Shown here: one piece after another, positions 35,390 to 48,330 of the stretch
How positions within the stretch are numbered: the stretch's first letter is position 1
Layout of the letters: every line of letters begins with the position of its first letter
DNA from: Bimuria novae-zelandiae CBS 107.79
Lineage: Eukaryota; Ascomycota; Dothideomycetes; Pleosporales; Didymosphaeriaceae
Direction: 5' to 3'
Assembly (NCBI GenBank): GCA_010015655.1
Contig: ML976731.1
Coordinates: 318,804 to 382,803, forward strand
Length of the DNA stretch: 64,000 nt
Notes under the pieces: generated by a model
Database searches by the model: none
What the model saw: only the letters and a program-made list of their open reading frames with translations
Told to the model about the DNA's origin: nothing
Translations under genes and position numbers: made by a program

Positions 35390-37254
35390 ATAAAGACCGA
35401 AACCGCGTATAAGGTTAGAGAATTTTCGGTAATAAAATTTTTATTTTTATACACTAAAATGTAGAGCGTGCGCGTGCGAATCGAACGTACTCTTTTAAAT
35501 TTTTATTGGGGTTGTGGTTGTAGAGTTATTCGCGCTGAAAGTGGTGTGGTTATATAGTACAGGTCCGGATTTAGTAAGGCGCGGCAAGCGAGGCGCTAAG
35601 CTAAAAAGAGTTATTAACCTAATTTGCTAATAATAATAGTAACAACGCAGACAGCTAATAAAAACGCTAGAAAAAGGTATTAGTTTAAGCTAAGAGATAT
35701 ATAGATTAAATACACTATATAAATTCTTAACTTAAGTTATAGTTTTAGGGTTATTTGTGTTTGGGTTGTGCAATAGGAGACGCTAGGCCAAAAAGAGTTA
35801 TTAACCTAATTTGCTAAGCTATCGCTCCCTAGTCTCTAATATAACGCGTCTGCACTCTGCAACGTAGAGTTTATAGCTTTAAGTATACTAGGAGAAAGGC
35901 TAAAGAAGTATTCCACAATTAACGCTTAGGCTAAGGTAAAGCGAACGCGTAAACACGAAGAGTATATACGCAGAAAGAACTATTCTTTTTAACTAGTAGC
36001 TTACCTTAACTTTATTTACTACGAGCCTACACTTCTAGGCGCTCTAATCACCACCTACCTAGACCTTAGTGTTTAAATTAGTAACGATATTCTTATTCCT
36101 TATAACCCTCTTATCTAGCTAGACAAGTTACTAGAAGGCGAGGATAAATATAGACTAGCATCTCCTCTTACGTCGCAAACAATAGACAACAAAAAGGCCG
36201 CGATAATTATTAATTAACTTAGAGTAAATAATAGGGAATAGACAAACGAGCGTATTAAGTACGAATAACGTATACTATAATAAATAAGCGATAGCGATAT
36301 AAGGGCTACTAGTATTTTACTTATAATATAGGCTGGGACTGCGCAAGTAGGTGCAAGCACAGATATAACTTTAGCTATAAAGGAACCCCCTATTATAAAG
36401 ACTCGTAGTGTTAGTAATAGATTAATACTAATTCTAGCAAGAGCTACAAGCGCTTCTTAAGAGGCTTTAGATACGCTACGAAACTAGCGCAGCGTCTCTT
36501 TAGCTTAGTTAAGTAGTTAACGTAAGACCTTTCTAGCCTAGAGTAATATACTATTGTCTTGGGTTAAACGTGTATCTAGATAAGCGTTCGAGAGTAGGAA
36601 CGCGCCGTAGCTAGCGTAGTTAACTCCTAGCTATAGCACGGCTCTACTGCCACCCTGGCTATTTAATTATAGTATACCTTGGCTACTATAGCCGTCTAGT
36701 AGTAGTAGTACGCCTTAGGTAGTCGCGTAAGGAATACTAGCTGCTACGTTACCCTCCCCCTTTACGCGCCCTAGTAACGTGCCGAGTCTAGTTATTAGCT
36801 AAGTAGTATTACTAGGGCAATTAATACCTAGGGTAGGTAGTCTATACACGCCGCCCACGGAGTAAATCGCGTATAAACTCGCTAAGTAACTACGGAACTT
36901 CTAAGGCTATACGCACGAGGAGTATACAAAGGGGAACTAACTTTACTAAAAATATTACTAGCGCCCTAATATACACTCTATATACTTATTATTTAAGGAA
37001 ATTACGCGCCTACTTCGTGGGGTGCATAATGGGGGAACGCGTCTACTAGATATCTTTAATAATTCTTAGCTAATAAAGCCCTTTACTTTACCTAAAGGCC
37101 TAGATTTAAAGGCTGCGTTTAAGGGCACAAGTCCCATAGCTTTCCCTAAGGATATTGGTACGGCGGACAAGAAGCTACCCCGTAATCTATGCCTATAGCA
37201 GCACTATAATAGCAGTAGAAAAAGACGAGCTACTAAGGTTAGGTTTAATATAGA
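35390..37254. other. RIP-decayed DNA, possible 5' part of the following long ORF
   Basis: Holds the 37-bp repeat pair, then from about 35870 broken plus-strand reading in more than one frame. No domain recognised. Confidence 0.4.
35594..35817. repeat. 37-bp direct repeat pair
   Basis: 35594-35630 and 35781-35817 both read CGCTARGC..AAAAAGAGTT then ATTAACCTAATTTGCTAA, differing at two or three positions. They enclose 150 bp. They could be subterminal repeats of the element that follows, or a duplication scar. Confidence 0.7.
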
Positions 37255-39989
37255 TAGTGTCTACTACTTTCCTAGTAGCCTAGGGTTTACTCGAAACGGG
37301 ATTGACTGGCACCCTCGGGCGTATCTAATTCTAAACCTAGACACTAATATACACTTTAGTCTAATAGTGTCTGTGTATAATAGTTAAGGCGACCTAGCGA
37401 TAAGAAACCTATTACTATATAAGATTCCTTACTATTGCTTTAGTTTAGTTGCAGGTAGTATAAAGTTACTACTAATCTTTATCTTCTTCCTAGAGCTCCA
37501 CCTTAAAAGCCAGTATAAGCATAGTACCTACGTAAGTAAGTAGGATTAGTAGCTCTGGCTAGACGCGGTGCTACTCTTGGCCATAGGTAAGATAGTAAAT
37601 AATTTAACCCTAGCGTCGTACCTTCCCGCGTTTAAGGACACTATTAGCAGGGACGTTACTATAGTATTAGTAAAGACGTTAAAGTAAAAAGAAAGCGCGC
37701 GAAAGCAGCTCTTAGAGTATAGGCTATAGCATAAGTACCTTAATCTACTATAGATAGCTATCCTCGAGCGGATCGCCAAGAACGCTAGGTTAGATTAGTT
37801 TAATAACGCTACCCTATTTATGCACGCGAAGAACACCAAGCTAGCGTATATAAGGAATAAGCTAATGGCTGCGTACGGGCGATAGGAGGATGCCTGGGCA
37901 GAGGCTACTTACCCATAGTTTTATAGCCAAGACAGGACCTTTATAGATATTACTAAGACGATTACATCGGAGGACTACGCTTACCCGTATAACGCCATTC
38001 TAGACAAGTTTAAGGCAGAGACGTATCTCTAAAAGTAATACTACCTAGAGTTGTATACTCGCACGCGCGTAAAGCTACTAGATAATAATAAGCGGGCAAG
38101 AGGGAGTCCTCGCGTAATAACCTACTCGTGGGCCACGATAAGAGACTTAATAGGCCAAACGCTATCGAGCGTGCCGCGTAGCTAGGAGAATATAGAGGGG
38201 TTAGTGTATTTATAGTTTTACGCTAATGTTAAAACGCCCTTTAATAATTCTAAGGTGTACGTGTTTAATAACTAGGCGGTGGAAAATCTAGCGCTGGATC
38301 CTGGCTATATTCGCTCGCTATAGTAGCAGGGTAGGGGCGCGACCTTCTTAGAGAAGGTCTACTAAGGTGCCTACCTATATAGTAAGGGTCGTGCATTCTT
38401 TAGCCTTAGAGACAACTAGAGGAAGTTATACAGGATCTAGAAGGAGCATTAAGTCTTTCTTACTATAATAGACGAGATCTGCGAGTAATGGGGCAAGTGG
38501 GATTTCTACAATAATAGTATTAACAACGCTAACTAGTTACTTCCTTACTATATTATCCCCTTACTAGAGCTATTCAGCTTTCTCCACGCCTAGATTAATA
38601 AGTATTATTTTCTATTTAAGCACACGCTCGCGCATACCGCTAGAACCTACTTACTACCTAAGACTATAGTTATGGTAGTCGCACTATAAGCGCTCCGGTT
38701 CTGCTATAGTAGTAATATACTAGCGAGAGAGTTAGTGCTATATAAAGATCGCTGGGAGCAGAGGCGTGGGCAAGATATTATTATAAAAAAGGGCCTTAGC
38801 ATGCAGGAAACGATAGATAAGTGTAGCCTAGGCTAGTTCCTGCCTAAGTTTAGCTAGATAACCAGGCGGTTGGTTCCGCCGCATGATAATAATATACTTA
38901 TTAGGAACGTGCTAATATATGCCGAGTATAAGCGCAGGTAGCGAGTAGTTAAGGACCTATAGGACGTGTTTATCTAGTTTAACTAAGTAACAGAATAGTT
39001 CTAGTAGCACTACGTCCTACAGCACCCTTAGCTACTTTAAACCTAACTAGAGTATCTACACGTCCTTTCCCTAGAGCAGTTTAACGCTAATATTTAGGTA
39101 GTTATACTCGCCGCGCATAAGAGCTATTTAGAGCTATTAAGCGCTACGCTAAGGCAGGACGGCAACGCGGCGTTCTACTATAAAGAAATAAAACACATGT
39201 TCCTAAATAAAGGTGTAGCTAGGCTATTACACATAGTTACGGGTAATAAAATACGCTTCTTAGTTATTAGTAAGCTACTAGAATTTCTCTTCCTCTGGGA
39301 CGACGAGCTGGAGCGGGCAGGATAGGGAGTAAAGCCCTTTTATTTAATTCTATAAAAGAGCTTTAAGTTTATAGAGAGCCAGCTAGGCCAGTAGCGCGTA
39401 AACAGGTGGCTGGACAAGTTCTTTTACCTGGTCCGCCTAACGCATTGGATCCTGCCCTACCTATCTAATAAGTTATTTAATTATGTCTATAAAAGAAAGC
39501 CGCACGCAAGGCTTATAGGGGTAAATAATATAGTTTTTAGCTATCTTTACGGACCCTAGCATGGTCTGATTACTATTTAATAAACCACCCAGGATAGTCT
39601 ATAGTCTCGTCTACCAAGCGCACTAACACTCGGGCTAAACGGATACGCACAAGCGGGCCTAGGAGATAATAACGCTTATAAAGGCGTGCAGAGGGCGAGG
39701 ACTACGCATATAGAGTATAAATAAGACAGTAAAGCACTAGATCGCTAGGCGGACAAGCGCAGGCGCTAAGGGGTTCCTACCTATATAAGAGTAAGGGATG
39801 CCTCCTACACTATTAATACAAGAGAGAATTAAAGGCTTAAGTTTAAATAAGCTAAATAGGTTAATAGTAGCGCTTGCGCAGGAGCGAGGCGCTACAATTA
39901 GAAAAGAAGAGATAGGCCTAGAGGCTACTCTCGCCATAGCTATTATACCTTTAGAGAGGTCGGCGCGTGTTACCCAAAGTTCTAAATAG
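37255..39989 (+). pseudogene. long decayed ORF, family not recognised
   Basis: One plus frame is readable over more than 2.4 kb despite many TAG codons: SVYYFPSSLGFTRNGIDWHP, AIRNLLLYKIPYYCF, ATLFMHAKNTKLAYI, DRTFIDITKTITSEDYA, YVFNN.AVENLALDPGYIRS, HTLAHTARTYLLPKTIVM, LYKDRWEQRRGQDIIIKKG, LHIVTGNKIRFLVISK. The last stretch (39798-39989) is open for 63 codons in another frame, ending VTQSSK. The original protein would exceed 900 residues. It is likely a transposon-borne or repeated subtelomeric protein because it is RIP-mutated, but I recognise no DDE, RT or helicase motif. Confidence 0.55.
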
Positions 39990-42900
39990 GTAAGGAAGGA
40001 GCGGAGCGAAAGCGGTAGTGTATTTATACTATCTATAAATAGGAATTAAATTAGTCTTATAGGGTAGGAAGGGAATACGCTGTTGGCCAAATACGCACGT
40101 AGTATTAAGGGGGTTAGGTAGGTAGGTAGAGAGCAAGTACTTTTGGTAGGGTACTTAGCTATCTACCTAGTACTCTACTAAAGCGTACCTCTTGTGAACA
40201 CGTGACTAGGATAAGGAGTTAGTAGGTCTTAATTACTTTCTTAACCTAGTACGAATAGATGGCTAGAATACTAGTGTGCAAGATAGTATGCTTATGTCTT
40301 TAGGAATAGGTACTATATATTAGTTATTATAAATAAAGATAAATTAAGGTTAGGGCTTGCGCCTATAGCCACGGCACATAACTTTTTATTTAAGGATAAA
40401 TTAGCTTTACCTCTCCGCGCAGTCTAGTATAGTAATATCCTATAATAGTAGTAAATTGGCCTTACCTTTCTTTAGGGCTTCTTTTCGTATTCTGCAAACC
40501 GCTTCCCTTCTCGCTAAGGATTATCCCACTTCCTACCTGCAGTTAAGCCGTGGCTAGAATTTATTTCACCTACCTCGACTAAACGCCCGCTGTTAAGTAG
40601 CATTTAAACGCGAAACTTAGACACGGATTAGCATAAGCGCATACGCCTTTACTTATAAACGCGTGCTATTAAATCTTAGGCGTTTTTTATGGCCTATTAG
40701 AATAATAAAGTGAGCCACCAATATAGTAGGACGTCTAGTCACTGTGCCGCCGAGGTCTAGATCCAACGGGGATTTTACTTACAGGCCTTCTAAGAACTCC
40801 CTCTATATAATTATTAACCCTCTAACTCTGTATTTGGCGCCGCGTTGGTCAGCAGTGGATTTAGAATTAAGGTAAAGCAAAGCTAGAACTTAAACTACGT
40901 CCTTAAATAACTTCTTATTAGATATTTACTTTACAAACGCCTATGTGCTAATAGAATTAAGAACGAATACCTGTTTGGGCATCCCAGGAAAGTTTCTTAG
41001 GCATAAAAGTAGCTATCTTATCCTCGTAAAGGCAAGAATCTTTCTTTAGCTTGGCTAAAACATGCGTAAAGTATTGTTCTCCACTTTGCTAATAATATAA
41101 ACTAACTTTACATCTATAGGATTAGCAGTTACTAGTATTTTAATACGCCTAACCGCTTCTATCTTTACTCCACGTACATAATAGAGCACGGCGGCGACAT
41201 GTTCGGATACCCGTGCATAATCTATAATAGACGCGGCGGTATCCTGCCTAGCAGGCCCGCCTTAAAGGCTGTAAGCTCACACTCCAGCGATAGCTCTAGG
41301 AGTAAATTAAGCTTTTTTAAACGTGAGCCATAAAAGCTCTAAGCAACTAGCGCTTAACGTTTAGACTACTAGTCCGCCTATTAATAGTGTTATTTGCTAA
41401 AGCGCCTTGCGTAGCTATAGGTTACCCTAAGGTAGTTAACGCAGGCATGTATAGTGCACGTGTAGATAGGGAAGGGATGCCTAACGTGTATAGCAACCTT
41501 ATTAATAAGCTAAAGCGACACGGTACGCTGGGATAAGGTTATCTAAGAGCCTTTAAGCTCTAATTAGCGTGCCGATTAAGAGCTTATTCCTAGCTTAATA
41601 CAAAAGCTACAACACGATCCTTAATAGATTTCTTAAATTAGGGACACAGTCTTCCCTTGTTCGAAACCTACCTTAAGGTATCAAGAGTGGCCTGAATAAG
41701 GAAACCAAGGAGTGTTAACTTTAGAATCCACAAGGGTAAGCGTGATAAGGAGACACTAATGCGTAAGAGGCTAAATTAGTAGGATAAGGCCCTACTAATA
41801 CCTTAGAAGGTATTAGTAATAATTAGTAGTACGTAGGCAAGTCTTCCGTGCGCGTAGAACTACTTCTAAATCCTAATAATATAGATAAGTCTATTTCTAA
41901 AGCGGTATATATACATCTAGCCCGAATATACCCGTCCTTTCTTTTTATAGCAAGAAGAGTATGTTGGCAGTTATATAAAGCAAGAGCGGTATATAATTAT
42001 GCAAAACGTATTTACCTATTTTAGCCACCATGTTTCTTATAGATAAATACTATTTCTAGGGCAAGAGGCCAGAGGCACACATCTTTTGCCCCGAAATTTA
42101 TATTAGAAGTAAACAAATTGCAATAGGCAATACTATCTATATACTATCTAAAAAGCTAGCGACGAGTTTGGGTTAGACATTCTTATAGTAAGGTGTATCT
42201 AATTGTAGCTGCGCAATCTTAACAGCACCTTATTAAATAATAATAATAAAGGACGCCCCTTATAATTTAGAAAGGCAGAGAGACCTATCTTACTTATTAT
42301 TATTTTTTTTACGATAGCGTCTAGCATAGATAGAGCGTCCTGGCTAGTATCCCGGAAAAATTAGGACACTTGGCCTGAAAGTGGAATCTGTTTGGGGGCC
42401 ATGTACTACTCGGGGAAAGATGGGACGTGGGAAAGATAGGAACTTAACCAGGAAAATGCCTACGTGGCTAATGCCCTAGTAAGTCCGGTGGCTATATATT
42501 ACGTTTAAACGTATTACTATCCAACGTGGTAGAGAAATATTAGCGTAGGCTAATGGCCTAACAGCGTAGCTATTATAGTAATATTATTCAGGAGGGGGCA
42601 TACCTAGCACTTAGGAATAGCTAAGGAGGCATAAGCGGCACGCTAGTAGTTAGGTGTAGTAGTAAGACTATCGCATAGCATAAGTAGTCTTGATAGGGCG
42701 TTTAATATTTCGAGGAGAATGCAACATGTACATGTATAAATAGGCTCTATTAACCCTACCACTCTTTATTTACGTGGAAAACGTAACAAACCTCTTTATT
42801 TACCTATAAGGCGCTTTTATTTTATGCTGCAGGTTTCTCCCTAATCTAGGACCTTATTATCTAACTATACTTAGGCGGATCCTAGGGTGCCAGCAACCCC

Positions 42901-43080
42901 TTTTATAACCTATATAATTATTAACACGTACCGAAATAGTACAGGAAGGAAAATTAGTTATATTTTACTATATAATGGCTTCTCTATTATAACTTACCTT
43001 AGCCAGCGCAACCTATCGCGTTTCCCCTCTAAAGCGAGCCGTCTCTTAAGGCATTAAGATAATTAAGCCTACGCTATATA
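39990..43080. other. RIP-decayed DNA with unidentified coding relics
   Basis: A minus-strand frame near 41070-41260 reads coding-like (DYARVSEHVAAVLYYVRGVK, ITVANPIDVKL-like) but is unidentified. A GC-richer patch at about 42330-42480 (for example GGGGAAAGATGGGACGTGGG) is less mutated. Sequence near 40579 (CGACTAAACGCCCGCTG) resembles part of the pogo-2 terminal repeat. No element boundaries could be drawn. Confidence 0.35.
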
Positions 43081-43089
43081 TACCCCAAG

Positions 43090-43866
43090 GTAACTATAAA
43101 TAGCTTTTACTACGCGTCCTCCCCCTTAGCGTATCTATTACTTACAGCCAGGGCTTAAGTAATAAAAATAGGTACCGTAAGTACCTCTAGCACATGTTAC
43201 AACACGCGGGAATAGTAGTTAATATAGTAGGCATGGTATCTTTAGATACTATAAAGGACAAGATACGTTTATCTACACTTTCTTACCCCCTGTTACCGTG
43301 GTGCTAATAGCCAATAACCTAAATAGTAAAACAAAGGTTATTTAGGTACCCTAGTGTATTAAGTCGCCATGCACGCTAAGCAGGACCTTTACTTTTAACC
43401 CTGCCTTATACTAATTAAGTAAGATCTATTATATACAGATGGGCCCCTGCGTAACGCTAATTACGAAGTAGTGCGGGAACGAATAATATGCTTAGTAATT
43501 CTCCCTAATATCCCCTTAGCTCTATTAACCAACAAATAGATAAACTCTTAGATAGACTCTTAGACTAGATTTACTACGTTACTATTATACTTTTTACCCT
43601 TTTACCTAACGCTAATCCCACAGCCGACGAGCGTATTAGGACGATTGTAAATCCTAAGTACCGCGCTATTATAGAGGCGAGACGCCGTAAAGGGTAGCGT
43701 ATTATACTTAGCAATATGCATCTGAACGTTACTAAGGATAGTCTAAGTCCTAATGGGATCCACTCTATGGATATCGGGTATCAGGGCATGGCATTAGTAT
43801 GGTACGAGGCTATAGTAGAGGCGAAAGGCAAGGACATGCTAAGACTGCCAGGCGTATACACGTAAG
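43090..43866 (+). pseudogene. SGNH/GDSL-type hydrolase gene relic
   Basis: RIP-damaged reading of a secreted-type esterase/lipase family. The block I region reads RVLPLSVSITYSQG where the family has a GDSIT motif; then NRYRKYL..HMLQHAGIVVNIVG. The C-terminal part reads ADERIRTIVNPKYRAIIEAR, GQRIILSNMHLNVTKDSLSP-like and NGIHSMDIGYQGMALVWYEA, where the family has D-x-x-H-P followed by GY..MA..WY. Differences at key positions (Asp to Asn, Pro to Ser) are each single G-to-A or C-to-T steps. Frame 43620-43866 is largely open. This looks like a host gene copy, not a transposon gene. Confidence 0.62.
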
Positions 43867-43876
43867 GGAAGAGAAC

Positions 43877-43910
43877 GATAAGATAAGATAAGATAAGATA
43901 AGACAAGATA
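43877..43910. repeat. GATAA pentanucleotide microsatellite
   Basis: Five GATAA units followed by GACAA and a partial unit. Confidence 0.85.
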
Positions 43911-44225
43911 GTGCTAATATCTTAGGTAGCCCTATCTACTTTAGCGTATAGAGAAATAACGAAAGAGCGTGCTTCTTTTATTTTAAACTATTTTCTCCTC
44001 CTCTTTTAATGCTTTCCCTCCTTTACCTTTATTCCGCGGCCATACTATAGTGCCTGGGCGTTGCAGGTTCCTATTATTAGGCCCTATTATGCCAAGCACG
44101 CCCTGTTAAGCTTCGCGCGCACGCGTAGGCGGCTATACTATAACGTACCCGCGTGCTGCTACTAGGACTAATTTAATTATTAGACTTAGGTTTACTCCCA
44201 GCTCGCGCTTAAGACGCCATTTTAG

Positions 44226-44277
44226 GTTATTATTATTATTATTATTGTTATTATTGTTGTTATTATTATCGTTGTCG

Positions 44278-44309
<32 letters not shown>

Positions 44310-44353
44310 CTTCTCCTCCTCCTTCTCCTTCTCCTCCTCCTCCTCCTCCTCCT
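44226..44353. repeat. compound trinucleotide microsatellite (TTA/TTG then CTC/TTC)
   Basis: A TTA tract with interspersed TTG/TCG units passes into a CTC/TTC tract. On the minus strand it would read as poly-Ile/Thr then poly-Arg, which explains the repetitive ORF there. Confidence 0.9.
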
Positions 44354-46027
44354 TTTTAAAGATAGTCCACCGCGAGCTAAGCTGCGAGTACTAGCTATTA
44401 CCATGGCTAGAGGCGCTGGGCCATGGCCGCCGTACCGGCACGCACTCCCTCCTCTTGGCACTATAGCCTAACTATAGTGGCTAGGGCTAAGCGTTCTCTA
44501 AATCTAAGCCGGTTCCTCTTACGTGCTAGTAATACGTTAGCTAAAGGAGGAGACTTAGGCGGGTAATAGGGGAAATGGCTAGATTTATAACTAGGAGAGT
44601 AGCTACGTGCGGCTTTACTATAGTAGGCTTAGTTTAGAGGGTAGCTATAGAATAATCCTTTTTGGGCACGGGCGGGGGGGATTAAAACCGTGTAGCTAGG
44701 TAGCTACTGCTAGGTAGACGCAGGTAGACGTAGTAGAGTAAAAGTAGCGAGTAGAGGAAAATAGCTATAGCCAGCGTAACGAACCTAATAATAGATACTA
44801 TAGGTAGGCTAGAGGTAGTATAGGGCAAGAGGCGGTAACGAGCTATAATAATAACTATAGTCTAGGTCCTTTGCGGTGGTAGGCGTTAGCTTAATACACG
44901 TAGTTACTGGCCTATTATTTATGCAAAGTATTATTGTGGGCTTTATAAGTAGCCCCCGTGTAGGTAAGATCTAAACTATTTTACTTACCTACGCCCTCTA
45001 CCTCGCAGGCACGGTTTTATAGTTAAAGGGTAGTATATTTAGCGCACGCGTGCCAATGCAGTCGTAGCCTATAGTTAGTAAGAAGAAAGGGAAAAAGAAA
45101 GGGTTAGTATTATAGAGGTAAGAGGCGCGAACGGTATTTCGAAACGATAGAGGGAAGAGGGGACGTTTATAAAGTTATAAATAAGAGGCGTAGGTAGCGT
45201 TACGCCCTAACTTATACCTTAAATAGAGGCGTAGCTAGCATGTAGGAAAGCTGCAGGCCCGCGCCTCCTTGGCTAACTAAAAGGGGAACCTAGGCGTTTA
45301 GCACTATAGTCCTACTATAAAAGGGAGGGCGTGGGGGCCGAGGCAGCTGGTAATGGGGATGCTAAGTATACTAGTCTAGACTTACTATAAAGGGTTTGGG
45401 CCAAGCACCCTTAACGTCTAGGCTACCTCTTAGTAACGTCGCGCCTTCTTAAACCAACAGATGGAATAGTGGCCAGGGCCTTTACGCCTCGGAAGATAGC
45501 AAAGGTTCTATAGTAAGGACTTGGTTAGGCTAGAGCTAGGCGGCCAGGCGGGCATCTACGAAGGAGGGGAGGACGTCTAAGCCTATAATAGGTATAATCT
45601 AAGGAAGCAGCGTTGCTAGGCGAGGTAAATAGTGTTAAAAAAGATGCTTTTAGGTATATAAAAGGAGCACTACACTAGGCTATATAAGGCCATTCTGGCC
45701 GCCTTAGTAATCTACTACACTTACGCTTAACTCTATACTTTTATTAAATGGCTTATTATTTTTTAAGGATCCCGTTAGCAAGTAGCGTAGATGGATAAAA
45801 AAAGCTACGCTATCGTGTGCTATATAGGGTTAGGGTTCGCTATAGACTGCCCCTATTATCGGGTAGGCGTTGGTATCCGTCTCGCTAGAGCGCTAGGCAA
45901 GGAAGAGGCAAAAGTATAATAGTAAAACGAGCGTTTAAAAGAGTGTTTAAAAGAGCGTTTAAAAGAGTGTTAGAATTAGAAATAGAAAGAAGCTTGCCTA
46001 AAGTAAAGGAGGGTGTAAGTGCGGTTA
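44354..46027. other. RIP-affected DNA, nothing assigned
   Basis: Mixed composition, with several GC-richer patches. No reading frame or element end recognised on either strand. Confidence 0.35.
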
Positions 46028-46640
46028 CTATAGAATTAACTCTTTTAGCCTAGCCACTATCTCCCCCTTAGAAAACGGACCCAATGGCACCCGTCTAGCC
46101 GGCTCTGGCCCAACCTACTCTACCTGCTCGGTCCCTAGCTGCGGTTGGGCGGGGGTAGGGCCCCTATTAATAGGGATAAAGATAATCTTAGTAGCCCGCC
46201 CTATTACCCCTCTCTATTAATATAGTAGATACTGGTTAATAAACACCGCGTCTATACAGACACCGTTATTCGGATCGGCACTATATAGTAAGATGTTATA
46301 GTTAGCCCTCTAACTCCCTAATCTTCTATAACGCTAAAGTGGCTATAGTTACCTACTTATACTTAATTTTATTCTCGTGCTTGCTCTTCCCCCCCTTCTT
46401 AACACAACTATTAATCTCTATACGTAGGTACCTTTTAATATCTTATTAGTAAACGTCTATACCCGACTTTCCCGCGTTGTGTATGCTAAAGTACCACTAG
46501 TTTCTAATAGCCAGGTTAGTAATACATAGTCCACGCTCCTGGTCCGCTACTAGATTACCTTACAAGTATATTATAGCGTCGTTAACGTGGTCTAACGCAA
46601 ACTACGTATTTATTTCTAAGATTTCGTCTTTATAGCAACT
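46028..46640 (-). pseudogene. unidentified gene relic
   Basis: Minus-strand reading looks coding apart from RIP-type stops: DEILEINT, FALDHVNDAIIYL, NLVADQERGLCITNLAIRN, WYFSIHNAGKSGIDVY, RYLRIEINSCVKKGGRAS, and at the end PARRVPLGPFSKGEIVARLK before TAG at 46028. At least one frame change lies between the two halves. No family recognised, no transposon motif. Confidence 0.35.
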
Positions 46641-47525
46641 GATAGAGGCGAGGGGGAGGGAAAGAAAAAGAAAGAAGGAACTAATAGTAGTAGCTATATA
46701 GGTGTATATCTTAAATTAAGGAAATAAATTAGATAAAGGGGCTGGTACAAAGTAAAAGATAGTAGGGAAATATAGTACTCTGGCTAAGAATAGTTAAAGG
46801 GCGTACCTCCTTCTTTATAGGAATCTAATAGTAAATGCTACTACGTTATAGGCTCTTTACTTTTACGTACGTGTCCCCTCTTCTTTTTAAGACTACTATA
46901 ATACTATCTCCTGCTACCTAGCTTTTAACCCTCTTTATTTACACCGCGCCCACGCCGCCTGCGCTGTTCCCTCCTCTATCTTAAACCTACTCTTATGTTT
47001 AACTATCTACTTAGCACTAAATAGAAGCTGGCCATGCATCTTACTTAACTATCTCTACCTTATTAACCTAACTCCTTTACGGCACGTCCGCAGGCACCTA
47101 GCGAACCAAGAAGCTATTTTTTATAGATATTTACTAACCTACTACGCTAGACTCTAACCAGGTGGCATTCTTCACGCTTATAGCTTCGTTACGCTATACA
47201 CATATAGTTATCGTACCTACCCCTGCCTCTATCCCGCAACGCACTAGGGCCTTATTCCTTTACCCCTATTTTATACCTCTCCTGCACTAATACCTGGCAA
47301 CGCCATACTCTTACTACACTAGCTTTTACTATTGCCACTTATGCCTAGTCTAGATATCTAATAAATCTTATCCTATCTGTATATAAATAAACTTGCCACC
47401 GTGGCTTACGCAGTTGTCCCTGCAGTATAAAAGGAAGTGTATAAAAAAAAGCTTAGAAATATACCGCACTTATATTTCCTCTAAACCTTTTTATTATCTT
47501 ACTTATCCCTACCTTATTACTATCT
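46641..47525. other. RIP-affected DNA, nothing assigned
   Basis: AT-rich with C-rich plus-strand runs. No convincing frame and no repeat partner noticed. Confidence 0.35.
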
Positions 47526-48330
47526 TTGCCTAACGTAATTATAAAGTTTATTTTAGTCTTCCTTGCGGTCTTGCATCTAGCGATTAGATCTTATAATCTA
47601 CTTATTATGCCCACCGTGGCCGGGACGGCGCTAAGTAAGCAGGGATCTATCCCCTCTACTACTAGCGTAGCCATTAAAGCTACCCTAACCTCGCTAGTCT
47701 TGTCTTCGCCAGACGCGGCGTGGCGCCATATAACACCTAGCTAAGAAAATAGACTAAAAAAGCGCGAGCTTAAGGACTAGATATAGATAGTATTTAGCAA
47801 CGCGTGTATATATAGATACGCTAAGACGTTAGCCCGCATGCTTACTTATAACCCCTAACTAACGTATACGTAGCTAACGTGCGTTATTACAAAGTTGGCT
47901 ACTATAGGAGTTACCTATGCTTTCCGTAAAGGCGTTATACCCACCTATCTCTATAATATATAGGGCTTATGCATATAGGTTTCCTTATTCGCCTATTCTA
48001 TAAAACTAATTAACGTGGTTAGTGCGGTGAGCTTATATTACAAGTACTATAAGATAATTATAACTATAATAAATTTAGGGACCAACGCTAGCGCTGCTAG
48101 TTAGGCCGGTAACGCGAAAAGCTAGACAGAGATAACGTGGCTCACCACCGTTATAGGGATAGAGCCGTAATGGAAGCTAGTAGTAGGCCGGGCCGGGGAA
48201 TAGAAGAAGGATTGGCGATAGCAGCCAGACTAGTAGTTCTATCTAGGAGCAGCGTAGGCGACGTTAGGGGATTATAGAATAGGGGATAGTAATTATACTC
48301 TTAAACGGCGTTTATATCTTTATTTTTAAC
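47526..48330 (+). pseudogene. unidentified gene relic
   Basis: Plus-strand frame beginning MPNVIIKFILVFLAVLHLAI, open to 47744, then continuing through TAG codons: YRYAKTLARMLTYNP, CVITKLATIGVTYAFRKGVI, INVVSAVSLYYKYYKIII. Hydrophobic stretches suggest a membrane protein. Family not recognised. Stops sit where Gln or Trp would be one transition away. Confidence 0.35.

Noticed and set aside
35465..35500. tRNA T-loop-like GTTCGATTC on the minus strand
   Set aside because: No matching T stem, anticodon arm or acceptor stem around it.
39798..39989. 63-codon open frame treated as a separate gene
   Set aside because: Better explained as the last, frame-shifted or spliced part of the long decayed ORF before it.
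40579..40620. Terminal repeat of another pogo-2 copy
   Set aside because: Only a short partial match (CTAAACGCCCGC); no second end or TA-flanked partner found.
44222..44461. Minus-strand ORF with poly-Arg and poly-Ile runs
   Set aside because: Translation of the compound trinucleotide microsatellite.
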